A stretch of DNA of 64,000 nt. It comes from Bin75 sp965200435. Its GTDB lineage: Bacteria > Nitrospirota > Nitrospiria > Nitrospirales > UBA8639. Each line of letters starts with the position of its first letter. The first letter of the stretch is position 1. The translations under genes were made by a program, and so were the position numbers. Shown piece by piece: positions 27,831 through 37,053 of this stretch. The stretch lies in NCBI GenBank assembly GCA_965200435.1, contig OZ241337.1:2418001-2482000 (forward strand), given 5' to 3'. Below the pieces are notes generated by a model. The model ran no database searches. It saw only the letters and a list, made by a program, of their open reading frames with translations, and was not told the origin of the DNA.

Positions 27831-29507
27831 ATGACGGAGCTTCTTGAATTCATCAGCGGGGTGCTGGATGGTGCGGCTCTTGTTGCCCTGTCCTTAGCCC
27901 TGGGAGGCTTGGCCTGCACGCTGGTGATCCTGAGACCGATTCACGATCAGGACCCGTTCATCCGGTCCGCGAGCGATACGCTGTTAAAGGAGAGCATCCT
28001 GAGCCTGTTCGCCATGGCCGGACTACGTGTCCTGCAGCTGGCGTTAAAAGCCCTGGCGTTGAGTGATGCGCTCGGCTCCGTGGACTTGCCGTCCCTTGTG
28101 CAAACGCGACTGTTCCAATTCGGATCGTCGGGCGTCCTGCTGACCCTGGGCATAGCCTGGGCGGTGGCAAGGGTCAGGCGGGATGTGACCAGGAAACTCC
28201 TGTGGGGCGTGGTGGGACTCCTGGCCGGTTTGTTTATGGTGAATGAAGCGTGGCTGAGTCACGCGGCCAGCCGGTTGGACAATCAGGGACCGTTAATGGT
28301 GGCGACCCTGGCCCACGTGTGTGGCGCAACGGTCTGGGCGGGTGGGGTGGTCCATCTGGTGTTGCTCCGGAGGATAACGCGGGAACGGCACACTGGCCGG
28401 TGGCCCGGTATGGTGTCCCGTTTTTCCCCTTTGGGGGTGGGCTGCATGGGGCTCATCGTCGGCCCCGGGATGTTTCTCTCGTGGCAGTACGTGGGTGGGT
28501 GGGCGGAATTAATCGGGACGGGATACGGCAATATGCTTTTGGTCAAGATCATGCTGTTCGTCTGTGTGCTGGCTTTGGCGACAGGCAACTTTCTGTCAGC
28601 CAGACGATGGGCCAAGGGTAAGATCCATAATCCTCGGTCAGCGTCCGACTCCGGCTTGATCTGGGAGCGAGGGCAAGATTCGGGCACAGGCTTGTTTTTA
28701 CACGTTCCTGCTTATCTTGAAGTGGAAACGCTTCTGGCAGGGGTTTTGTTGTTTGTGGCCGTTTCCCTGACGGGATTACCTCCATCGCTGGACGTCTCCC
28801 AGGAAGCCGTCACGTTCTCGGAAATCCGGGCGATCTACGAGCCGAAAATTCCGCACCTTCTCGGACCGGAACACATTCTCATCGATGCCCCTGAATTCAC
28901 CGATCTCAGGACCGGCGAACCGGGAAAAAAAGAAGACATCAGTTGGGACCGGTTCAATCATAATGCGTCGGGCGTGATAGTTCTTGTCATGGGCATCATG
29001 GCCCTGTTTGGGCAAAGGCTCACGTGGGCGCGATTGTGGCCGCTCGTGTTTCTGGGATTTTCCCTGCTGATTTTTGTGTTTGCCAATCCGGATCATTGGC
29101 CGTTGGGCTCGATCTGCTTTACGGACAGCGTGCAGGATCCCGAGGTCGTTCAACATTGGTTCGCGGCGATGCTGGTTTTTGGTTTGGGTTGGTCAGGATG
29201 GCTGGTGAGTACGCAACCGTCAGGCAGAAAGGCCTTCCAATTCATCTTTCCTCTCCTGTGTGTCGTCGGCGGCATGATCATGTTGACCCATGCCCATGGG
29301 GTGGTAGAACCAAAAGAGGAATTTCTCATTCAAACGACGCACGTCTCGATAGGGATCCTTGCCGTCCTGATGGGCTGTGCGCGCTGGCTGGAAATACGAT
29401 TGCCGTCGCCGTACAATCATCTGGCCGGGCGTGTTTCGTTGCTGGCAATGGTGCTGGCCGGATTGATTTTGCTGTTTTATGTGAAACCCGACGCCTCCGT
29501 CCTTTGA
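27831..29507 (+). CDS. copD: CopD-like copper transport/resistance membrane protein
   Basis: A 558-residue polytopic membrane protein with a dozen or so hydrophobic segments. The region near residues 130-290 (HVCGATVWAGGVVHLVLLRR, LIVGPGMFLSWQYVGG, NMLLVKIMLFVCVLALATGNFLSARR) matches the CopD domain, including the conserved His and Trp positions. The extra C-terminal membrane half (HAHGVVEPKEEFLIQTTHV) goes beyond the minimal CopD and is less familiar. It is paired with copC just upstream, so copper import or homeostasis across the inner membrane is likely. No copper-responsive regulator is seen nearby. Confidence 0.85.
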   Translation: MTELLEFISGVLDGAALVALSLALGGLACTLVILRPIHDQDPFIRSASDTLLKESILSLFAMAGLRVLQLALKALALSDALGSVDLPSLVQTRLFQFGSSGVLLTLGIAWAVARVRRDVTRKLLWGVVGLLAGLFMVNEAWLSHAASRLDNQGPLMVATLAHVCGATVWAGGVVHLVLLRRITRERHTGRWPGMVSRFSPLGVGCMGLIVGPGMFLSWQYVGGWAELIGTGYGNMLLVKIMLFVCVLALATGNFLSARRWAKGKIHNPRSASDSGLIWERGQDSGTGLFLHVPAYLEVETLLAGVLLFVAVSLTGLPPSLDVSQEAVTFSEIRAIYEPKIPHLLGPEHILIDAPEFTDLRTGEPGKKEDISWDRFNHNASGVIVLVMGIMALFGQRLTWARLWPLVFLGFSLLIFVFANPDHWPLGSICFTDSVQDPEVVQHWFAAMLVFGLGWSGWLVSTQPSGRKAFQFIFPLLCVVGGMIMLTHAHGVVEPKEEFLIQTTHVSIGILAVLMGCARWLEIRLPSPYNHLAGRVSLLAMVLAGLILLFYVKPDASVL

Positions 29508-29654
29508 AGAGGATCGGGGGGTACAGAGAGGAAGCGTGCGAGGGTAGAAATCTGGACACGGTCTTCTGTCCGTGTAGAATAAGGACAGAACCTTGCGCCC
29601 GAAGCTTGTCCTGAGCGTAGCGAAGAAACGAATCGAAGGAAAGGAGACGCCGTC

Positions 29655-30281
29655 ATGAACGTCTATAAATTTTTTCTTTTTCTCGTGTTAGGGGGAGGAC
29701 TGTTCCTCAGCATGAACAGTCCGTCGATCAGTGAAACAGCCAAGGGCGATCAGGCCATCGCCACGTTCGCCGGGGGATGTTTCTGGTGCATGGAAGGTCC
29801 GTTCGATGAACTCGATGGCGTCGTATCCACGACGTCGGGATACACGGGAGGGCGCACGGTCGACCCGACCTACGAAGAGGTTTCTGCCGGAGGAACGGGA
29901 CACGCCGAAGCCGTTCAGATCGTCTATGACTCTCAAACAATCAGTTATCAGGAGTTGTTAGCCGTCTATTGGCGAAATACGGATCCCACGACACCGAACG
30001 CACAGTTCTGTGATCATGGAGACCAGTATCGCCCCGCGATTTTCTATCATGATGAAGAACAGCGTCGATCGGCGGAAGCCTCCAAAGAGGAAATCGAACG
30101 CACCAAAACCTTCAGTGCTCCGATTGTGACGGAAATTACCGAGGCCACGACGTTTTATCCGGCGGAGGAGTACCACCAGGATTTTTATCAAAAGAACCCC
30201 ATTCGCTATAAATTTTATCGCTTGACTTGTGGACGCGACTCCCGGCTGGTCACCTTGTGGGGAGACGACGGCAAGGCGTGA
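29655..30281 (+). CDS. msrA: Peptide methionine sulfoxide reductase MsrA, exported
   Basis: A 208-residue MsrA with the catalytic motif GCFWCMEGPF (Cys42, Glu47) and the conserved GYTGG, GHAEAV and YRPAIFYHDEEQ segments. An N-terminal hydrophobic stretch (FFLFLVLGGGLFLSM) indicates export or membrane anchoring, so it repairs oxidised methionine in the envelope. The start is supported by AAAGGAG about eight bases upstream of ATG. Fusion with MsrB is absent. The 147-base gap before it holds a GTCCTGAGCGTAGCGAAG sequence (about 29609-29626), reminiscent of widespread intergenic palindromes. Confidence 0.95.
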   Translation: MNVYKFFLFLVLGGGLFLSMNSPSISETAKGDQAIATFAGGCFWCMEGPFDELDGVVSTTSGYTGGRTVDPTYEEVSAGGTGHAEAVQIVYDSQTISYQELLAVYWRNTDPTTPNAQFCDHGDQYRPAIFYHDEEQRRSAEASKEEIERTKTFSAPIVTEITEATTFYPAEEYHQDFYQKNPIRYKFYRLTCGRDSRLVTLWGDDGKA

Positions 30282-30458
30282 AAAAGTCCGACGCCTTCAC
30301 CCCTGCGGTAGCAGGGAACCATGATCGTTGTTTCCTTATCCATTGCGGGACTAGGCCTCCTGCCCCAGCAGCCCGCGGGCCTAAGAGGGTGCCCCAGCCA
30401 GAGGCTGTATAAGTTCAGAACCCGTTGGCACTCCTCGAACCAAGAGGAGGAGCCGCCA

Positions 30459-30520
30459 TAGATCGGGTTCGCTGCACCGACGTCCCGTGACGCCCCAGCC
30501 TGTTGTCGGATGACGCTCCG
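30459..30520. repeat. Degraded palindromic repeat, type 2, in the gap 30282-30794
   Basis: TAGATCGGGTTCGCTGCAC followed by TTGTCGGATGACGCTCCG parallels the cleaner element at 43894-43970 (GTAGGTCGGGTTCGCCGCAC and TTGTCGGATGACGCGACG). MITE copy 2 is inserted at its right side. The rest of this roughly 500-base gap shows no gene. Confidence 0.5.
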
Positions 30521-30524
30521 CTAA

Positions 30525-30666
30525 GGAACCTCTGATTGAGTGTGATAGCGGGATGCAGGGCAAGGCGTCCCGGAGCGAAACCCGAAGCGTATCCTAGAGA
30601 GAGGTGAGGGGTGAGCGAGGACACCACGCCGCCATGCACCCGATAGCGCTCTACATCAGAGGTTCC
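30525..30666 (+). mobile_element. 142-bp MITE-like element, copy 2
   Basis: GGAACCTCTGATTGAGTG to CATCAGAGGTTCC, flanked on both sides by a perfect CTAA (30521-30524 and 30667-30670). The right arm is more diverged than the left (CTCTACATC instead of CACTCAATC). It is located upstream of the second giant surface protein gene. Confidence 0.88.
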
Positions 30667-30917
30667 CTAAGGGGTTGTAGCCCGGATCGGGGGTGTGCTA
30701 AAAGGGCGGGCTCTCTGAGCGGCCCGCCGTGCTGCCGGGGATCTAGAGGAGAACGGCGATGGATTCGGTAAAAAGGCGACAATGGAGGCGCTAACCCAAT
30801 GATTATTGCCCCCCCCAGAATTTTCCTGATCTAACTCCAACGCCGCGCCTCCCACGCAGGCCGTCGTATCGAAACTCCCCACTCCGCAACCTGTGCCTTC
30901 TGGCTACGGTATGCCTC

Positions 30918-32078
30918 TTGTCCGTCACGGCGATACCGCAGGCCGCCGCGCAGCCAAGCAACATTACGTCGACGGCAGCCGACGCGACCATAGAAATCAA
31001 CTGGGACGACGATGCCTCCGCCACCAGCCACGTCGTGAAGCTGTTTTCCAGTTGGGGACAAAAATACGACCAGACCTACGAGAACGTCACCAGCCGTCCC
31101 TTTACGGCCAACTGCCTGATCAACGGCTCCAATTATTCGGTTCAGGTCTGCCGCAGCGGCGCGGCCAACTGTACAGCAGGTCCGGAGGCGATGCCGGTGT
31201 CGTCCTTAACAGCGCCGACGCTTGAGCCGAACGGCAACGGTACGATGCGGGTAAGCTGGACCGAAGACGCCAGCAAATCCTACTCGGTACGCCACAAGAC
31301 CTCAGGCCTCGACAACCCGCGAGACTTGTGGGGTTCGCCAGAGAGCGGCGTCACCAGCCCGCACGATGTGACCGGTCTCGAAAACCTGAAGGAGCACGCC
31401 TTTCAGGTCGGCACCGAAGTCGACGCTTCCTGTCCCGCCGGTCAGCGGACCGGCTGGGCGGAAATGGTCAGAGGCAGTCCGTTCGTTCCGCCGACCGATC
31501 TGGCGCTGACCGGCAAGAACCAGGCCATCCGCGCTGACTGGACCCTGGCGCCGGCGCCAGCCAGGAACCTCGTGGAATACCGCAAGGAGACCGACACCAA
31601 CTGGATCAGGGTCGAGGATGACGACGGTCGTTGGATCTGGAATCGCTACACCATTCCCGGCCTCGAGAATGGCACCTCCTATCTGGTGCGCGTGGGCGCG
31701 CGCTACGACGGCAAGGAGCAGTGGACCGCGCCGCTGGAGACGATGCCGTTCGATCCGAAGGTCTATCCGCCGGTCTTCTCCGGCGAGGCGAGCGCCGAAG
31801 TTCAGGAAAACCACACCGGAACCGTGCTCACGGCAACGGCGACGCACCAGGACAACGACCCGATCACCTTCTCGATCAAGGGAAACAACAGCGTCATCAC
31901 CAAGGACGGCGCGGTATTCAACCTCACCACCGGCGGTGAACTGACTTTCGCGGAGTCGCCGGACTACACGATCCGCGGGACGACGACCGCGACAATATTT
32001 ATTATCTGGACATCGTGGCGACCAGTGGCACCGGCGCCAGAACCCGGGCGGTGGTGCGCGAGTACGCCATCACGGTGA
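30918..32078 (+). CDS. Giant FN3/cadherin-like surface protein, fragment 1 (N-terminus)
   Basis: The frame extends upstream to about 30795 and encodes a signal peptide (LRNLCLLATVCLLSVTAIPQAAA), so the TTG at 30918 is probably not the true start. An ATG at 30799 would join this frame if the C8 run at 30809-30816 had nine Cs. After the signal come FN3-like modules (WTEDASKSYSVRHKTSG, NGTSYLVRVGARYDGK) and a cadherin-like module (PPVFSGEASAEVQENHTG). A one-base deletion near 31977 ends the frame; restoring it reads DDDRDNIYYLDIVATSGTG, the expected cadherin continuation into the next ORF. It is part of one gene spanning to 38688. Confidence 0.75.
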   Translation: MSVTAIPQAAAQPSNITSTAADATIEINWDDDASATSHVVKLFSSWGQKYDQTYENVTSRPFTANCLINGSNYSVQVCRSGAANCTAGPEAMPVSSLTAPTLEPNGNGTMRVSWTEDASKSYSVRHKTSGLDNPRDLWGSPESGVTSPHDVTGLENLKEHAFQVGTEVDASCPAGQRTGWAEMVRGSPFVPPTDLALTGKNQAIRADWTLAPAPARNLVEYRKETDTNWIRVEDDDGRWIWNRYTIPGLENGTSYLVRVGARYDGKEQWTAPLETMPFDPKVYPPVFSGEASAEVQENHTGTVLTATATHQDNDPITFSIKGNNSVITKDGAVFNLTTGGELTFAESPDYTIRGTTTATIFIIWTSWRPVAPAPEPGRWCASTPSR

Positions 32079-33448
32079 CCAACGTGGTGGAGGCGCCGAC
32101 GCAGCCCGACGCACCCGGTGTGGCCTTTGCAGGCGTCGGCGAACTGGCCGTGTCTTGGACGGCGCCGATCTTCACGGGGCCGCCCATCTCCAGCTACTCG
32201 CTGCGTTACGGCACGGACGGCACGCGCTGGACCACGGTGAATGTCGGTCTAAAGACAGCGCAAACGCTGACAGGCTTGACAAACGACCAAGAGTATCACG
32301 TGCAGGTGCGGGCCATGAATGCCGATGGGGACGGCCCCTGGTCCGGTACCACCAAGGGGACGCCGGAACTCCCAAGCCGTATCGACACGACCATGACCGT
32401 CGGCCACAGCGGCCAGCTTTACGGGTTCAGCGGTACTACCGGTTCGATCAGCGATGCGACCTTCGATTTTCTGGACACGGAGTACACCATCACCGGCCTG
32501 TATGAGGTGGGAGGCCAGCGCCTCCGGTTCTTCACCAACCCGGTGATCTCGGCGTCTAATCTCGGGACGTTGACTCTGGTGGTCCGGAACCACGCCTACT
32601 CGGATCTGGACAGGATTGCCTCGTCCACGCCCCATTACAATGAAGCGTATCCCTCCAGAGGCCTGAATTTGACTGACGGGGAGAAAGTCAGGGTCAGGGT
32701 CATCCAGAACAACCCACCGGTCTTCAGTGGCGATCCGACAAAGAACGTCCCCGAGAATATCGATCCGGCGACACCGGCGCTGACCGTATTGGCTACTGAT
32801 ACGGACACCCATGACACGGTAACCTATTCCCTCAAAGACGACATTGACGACGAAGCTTTCAATATCGATAAATCGACCGGTGCGCTCACATTCAAGGTGG
32901 CGCCGGACTACGAGAACCCGATCGATCGTGCTGAATCGGAAGATGACGACAGTGATGCCTGCGGCGGTAAGTCAGGTGAATGCAACAATTTCTACCACGT
33001 GACAGTCATTGCCACGAGCGGCACAGGCCACGGCACGAGGACGGCGGAACGGAAATACTTCATCCAAGTCTACGACGTGGGAGAGCTGCTGCCCCGACAG
33101 GTCGGAGCGCCCGCCGTCAGCCTCGGCAATAGCGGCGTGCTGAAGGTCTCCTGGACGGCGCCAGACAATTCAGGGCGCCCGGATATCTCGAGCTACACGC
33201 TACGATATAGCACGGACAACAAGACGTGGACGGAAGTCACGCCGACAACACTGACGACTTCGCACGACCTGACGGGGTTGAGCAATGGCACTCCCTACTA
33301 TGTGGCCGTGCGGGCGACCAACGACGACGGTGAAGGGAATGGTCCGATGCGACCCGCGCCACGCCGCTGGTCCTGGGCTCCATGTCGGTCGGCGCAAGCG
33401 GCAGCACTCTCGGTTACAGCGGCACTGGCACCACCTACCGCACCCTGA
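32015..33448 (+). CDS. Giant FN3/cadherin-like surface protein, fragment 2
   Basis: It continues fragment 1 after a one-base shift. Order of modules: end of a cadherin-like domain, FN3 (SYSLRYGTDGTRWTTVNVG), one copy of an unrecognised roughly 105-residue module (starting MTVGHSGQLYGFSG), a second cadherin-like domain (PPVFSGDPTKNVPENIDP) and another FN3 (SYTLRYSTDNKTWTEV). The frame is lost near 33345, where GNGP should run into ATRATPLVLGSMSVG of fragment 3; one base is missing. It is not an independent gene. Confidence 0.75.
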   Translation: MATSGTGARTRAVVREYAITVTNVVEAPTQPDAPGVAFAGVGELAVSWTAPIFTGPPISSYSLRYGTDGTRWTTVNVGLKTAQTLTGLTNDQEYHVQVRAMNADGDGPWSGTTKGTPELPSRIDTTMTVGHSGQLYGFSGTTGSISDATFDFLDTEYTITGLYEVGGQRLRFFTNPVISASNLGTLTLVVRNHAYSDLDRIASSTPHYNEAYPSRGLNLTDGEKVRVRVIQNNPPVFSGDPTKNVPENIDPATPALTVLATDTDTHDTVTYSLKDDIDDEAFNIDKSTGALTFKVAPDYENPIDRAESEDDDSDACGGKSGECNNFYHVTVIATSGTGHGTRTAERKYFIQVYDVGELLPRQVGAPAVSLGNSGVLKVSWTAPDNSGRPDISSYTLRYSTDNKTWTEVTPTTLTTSHDLTGLSNGTPYYVAVRATNDDGEGNGPMRPAPRRWSWAPCRSAQAAALSVTAALAPPTAP

Positions 33449-36400
33449 ATCCGACCTCCTTCAGCCATGGCGGCAACAGCTACACCGTGACCGGCTTGCA
33501 GCAGTCAGGCAGCAATGTGCTGCTGCTCACCAATCCCGCCCTACCTTCCGGCACATCGGACCTGGAACTCACCTTCAAGGACAAGACCTACCGGCTGGGA
33601 ACGGACCTGACCTGGAGCAGCGCCAACAACCGTTGGGAAGGCGGCGACAAGAGTCTGAGCATATCCGATGGCGACACGGTCGATGTCCGCTTCACGCCCC
33701 TGCCGGAGAGCGCGCCGTCCAATGTGGTGGTGACGCCCGGCGACGGCGAAGTGAAGATCCGCTGGGTCAGCGAGGCGGATGCGGATTCGCACAAGGTGCG
33801 CTACCGTCTGGCGACGGAAACGAATTGGACGGATCTGACCAATCAGACCAGCCCGGTCACCATAACCGGCCTGACCAGCGGTGCCGAACATCAGATTCAG
33901 GTAGGTGCGGTTTACGGGGCAACGACCACGTGGACATCGACCGTTAAAGTCGTGGCAAGCGACGGCACGCCCAGTGATGTGGATGTGGAGGCACTCAACC
34001 GGCAGTTGAACGTGACCTGGACGGACGGTGTAGGCGCAAACTCGCACGTGGTGCGTTACCGCGAGACGTCCCTTCAGGGGACATGGCTCTATGACCAGAA
34101 CGCGACCAGCCCACATGCTATCCCCTTCCTGAACAATGGCACAGAATACGAGCTTCAGGTGGGTGCGGTCCTGGCCACCGGCGACCCGAAATGGACAGCT
34201 ACCGTGCGCGCCACGCCGAACGATCCCGCCATTCTCAGCGGCACCATGGAGGTGGGCGAAGAAGGCAGTTCCCTCGGCTACAGCGATCCGAGCGTGAGCG
34301 ACTTCGGCAAGCTGAACCCCAACGCCTTCATCCATCACGACGTGACCTACACCGTGACCGGCCTGCAGCTCTCGACCTTCGGCGTGCTGCTGCACACCGA
34401 TCCCGTTCTGCCTGATGGCACCTCGGATCTGGATCTGGCCTGGAAGAACAAGACCTACCGGCTGGGCACGGATCTGAGCTTCACCGGTCTCGCCTGGGAA
34501 GGCAACGCCAAGGGCCTGAGTATTGCCAACGGCGACATGGTGGACGTCCGCTTCACCCCGGTGTCCGGCGGCAAGCCGGCCGGTGTGACGGCGTTGCGCG
34601 GCAACGCCTCGATGGAGGTCTCCTGGACCAATGCGTTCGGCGCGGACTCGCATTCGGTGCGCTACGGCGAGAGCGCGAGCGGACCGTGGACGGTGATGGC
34701 GAACCAGACCAGCCCTATCGAGATCACCGGCCTGGACAACGGCAAGGAGTATCATGTGCAGGTGGGCGCGGTGAATGGCACGACCACCCAGTGGTCCAGC
34801 GCCGTGACCATCACGCCACTGGCGTCCGTCCGGCTCAACGGAACCATGGATGTCGGGGGAAGCGGCAGCTATCTCGGATTCAGCTCCACTGCCATTCCGA
34901 CTTTCGGTTCAATGACCGACACCACATTCACCTTTGGCAGCGTTGATTACACCGTGACCGGCCTGCAGCTCTTGAGCGGCAACGTGCTTCTGTACACCAG
35001 TCCCACCCTTCCTTCGACCACGACCGAGCTGGAGATCACTTGGGATGACAAGACCTATCTGCTCGGGACCGACCTGAACGTCGCCGGAGCCGGCTGGGAA
35101 GGCGACGACAAGGATCTGGCAATCAAAAAGAACAGCAGGGGCGTTGTCGTCAAGCTCGAGGTCAAGGGCGGCGTCAAGGGTCTGGGAACGCCCGATGGCG
35201 TGCAGGTCAAGCCCGGCGACAGCGTGGTGGGCCTGTCCTGGCGGATGTCGGAGGATGAAAACGATGATGAAGACGGCGCGGACGGCCAGTCGACCGGGCC
35301 TGCCGTCGGCTTCGGCCCGCGGTCCAGCGGCGCGGCGCGGTCGAGCAGCGCCTTTGGCTCAGTGTCCGGCAGCGTGCGGTCCTTCAGCGCGTCCTCGCAC
35401 AGCCCCGCATCGGCGCAGAACCAGGTGGCGGCGCCCGGGACGCCCGAGAGCTACGAGGTCGGCTACACGGTCGAGGGCGCGGAGTGGAGCGACGGCGGCA
35501 GCCAGACGGTGACGGACACGACGGCGTCGATCTCGGGGCTCGAGAACGGCGAGACCTACGCCTTCCGGGTGCGCGCGCAGGCGGACGGCGAGACCGGCCC
35601 CTGGTCGGAGACGGTGACGGCGACGCCCGGCGCGCCCGCCGACCGCCCGACGGACGTGACCATCGACACCGGCGCGGATATGGCATGGAAGACGATGGAC
35701 CTCTCCTTCGCCGCCCCGCCGGACGGCTCGGATCATGTGGCGGCGAACAGCCAGTACCGCGCGCTCGGCATGAAGAAGGGCGCAAGTTGGACCAAGTGGA
35801 CGACCGTCGAGGGCGTCACGGTGTCCAACGGACGCATCAGCGGCACCTCCCGAAAGGGAAAACTGGCCATCGGCCGCGTGTACGAAGTGGAGGTACGCTG
35901 GTGCGGCGCGACCCCGAGCGACGACACGTGCAGCGCGGCATCGGACAGCGTGTTCGGCGCCACCCCTGCCTCGGCGCCCACGAAGGCGAGTGCCGAATCC
36001 ACCGACCCCGCCTCGCCAACCGCCTTGAAGTTGTCCTGGGCCATCAAGAACGTGGGCGGCAACAAGAACCTGCAAGCGGCCTACGAACTCGGCTACGCCC
36101 CCGACCCCGAGGTAAAAGAACCGGCAACGCTCGTGGAGGCCGCGCATACGCCCGCCTTCGGCACCACCGACGCGAAGATTGCCGGCCTGGCCGCCGGTAC
36201 GGCCTACCGCCTATTCGTGCGCAGCGTGATCCAGCACGAGGGTGATCGGCACTTTGCGTCCGCCTGGGTCTCGGCCACGGCGACTACGGAAGGGTCGTCT
36301 ACTCTGACGCTGGGCGCAGCCCCGGACGACCCGGAATGGCTGGTCGGCGACGCGGTCGACGCCCTCACCCTGCCCGACGCCACCGGCGGCACCGGCGCGA

Positions 36401-37053
36401 TCACCTACAGCTTGGATCCCGCGGCGTGGAACGGCCTGAGCTTCGATGCCACCACCCGCGCCCTCTCCGGCACCCCGGAGGAGGCCGGCAGCAATGAGTT
36501 CACCTACACTGCAACGGACGAGGCCCAAGCGACCGCCACCCTGACCTTCACCGTGACGGTGACCGCGGCCCCGAGCCGCCCGCAGAACGTGGAGACGCAC
36601 ACCACACCCGAGACCGCCTGGAAGACGCTGGACCTGACGTTCGACGCCCCGCCGGCGAGTTCCGCCTGGGTGGCGGCCAAGAGCCAGATCCGGGTGTTGG
36701 GCATGAAGACAGGCGCCACGCGCACCGCCTGGCGTGCGTTCGAGACGGTGACGGTGGAAGACGGGCGGGCGCACGCCTCGACGGGCAGCTTGGCCATCGG
36801 CCGGGTCTACGAAGTCGAAGTGCGCTGGTGCGGCGCCCCCCCCGACGGACGACACGTGCAGTGCACCCTCCGACATGGTCTACGGCGCCAGCCCCGCCTC
36901 ATCGCCGACAGACGCCGCGGTGCCCCAGACAGATCCTGTCTCACCCACCGCACTGCTCCTGCAATGGAGTATCAGCCCCATCGGGGGGAAGAAGAACCTG
37001 CAAGCAGCCTACGAGATCGGCTACAGCACGAATACGGATGCCGAGGCACCTGA
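33382..37053 (+). CDS. Giant FN3-repeat surface protein, fragment 3 (central stalk)
   Basis: It holds three more copies of the unrecognised module (starting MSVGASGSTLGYSG, MEVGEEGSSLGYSD, MDVGGSGSYLGFSS), each followed by an FN3-like domain (HKVRYRLATETNW, HVQVGAVNGTTTQW). A Ser/Ala-rich linker near 35300-35400 comes next, then FN3-like domains with paired cysteines (VEVRWCGATPSDDTCSAASD) and a putative Ig-like domain (GLSFDATTRALSGTPEEAG). The frame breaks at a C8 run (36836-36843); with seven Cs it would read CGAPPTDDTCSAPSDMVYG into fragment 4, so here a base has been gained. Confidence 0.78.
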   Translation: MSVGASGSTLGYSGTGTTYRTLNPTSFSHGGNSYTVTGLQQSGSNVLLLTNPALPSGTSDLELTFKDKTYRLGTDLTWSSANNRWEGGDKSLSISDGDTVDVRFTPLPESAPSNVVVTPGDGEVKIRWVSEADADSHKVRYRLATETNWTDLTNQTSPVTITGLTSGAEHQIQVGAVYGATTTWTSTVKVVASDGTPSDVDVEALNRQLNVTWTDGVGANSHVVRYRETSLQGTWLYDQNATSPHAIPFLNNGTEYELQVGAVLATGDPKWTATVRATPNDPAILSGTMEVGEEGSSLGYSDPSVSDFGKLNPNAFIHHDVTYTVTGLQLSTFGVLLHTDPVLPDGTSDLDLAWKNKTYRLGTDLSFTGLAWEGNAKGLSIANGDMVDVRFTPVSGGKPAGVTALRGNASMEVSWTNAFGADSHSVRYGESASGPWTVMANQTSPIEITGLDNGKEYHVQVGAVNGTTTQWSSAVTITPLASVRLNGTMDVGGSGSYLGFSSTAIPTFGSMTDTTFTFGSVDYTVTGLQLLSGNVLLYTSPTLPSTTTELEITWDDKTYLLGTDLNVAGAGWEGDDKDLAIKKNSRGVVVKLEVKGGVKGLGTPDGVQVKPGDSVVGLSWRMSEDENDDEDGADGQSTGPAVGFGPRSSGAARSSSAFGSVSGSVRSFSASSHSPASAQNQVAAPGTPESYEVGYTVEGAEWSDGGSQTVTDTTASISGLENGETYAFRVRAQADGETGPWSETVTATPGAPADRPTDVTIDTGADMAWKTMDLSFAAPPDGSDHVAANSQYRALGMKKGASWTKWTTVEGVTVSNGRISGTSRKGKLAIGRVYEVEVRWCGATPSDDTCSAASDSVFGATPASAPTKASAESTDPASPTALKLSWAIKNVGGNKNLQAAYELGYAPDPEVKEPATLVEAAHTPAFGTTDAKIAGLAAGTAYRLFVRSVIQHEGDRHFASAWVSATATTEGSSTLTLGAAPDDPEWLVGDAVDALTLPDATGGTGAITYSLDPAAWNGLSFDATTRALSGTPEEAGSNEFTYTATDEAQATATLTFTVTVTAAPSRPQNVETHTTPETAWKTLDLTFDAPPASSAWVAAKSQIRVLGMKTGATRTAWRAFETVTVEDGRAHASTGSLAIGRVYEVEVRWCGAPPDGRHVQCTLRHGLRRQPRLIADRRRGAPDRSCLTHRTAPAMEYQPHRGEEEPASSLRDRLQHEYGCRGT

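Noticed and set aside
30285..30320. Rho-independent terminator after msrA (AAGGCGT/ACGCCTT hairpin)
   Set aside because: The stem overlaps the stop codon and is not followed by a T run, so support is too weak.
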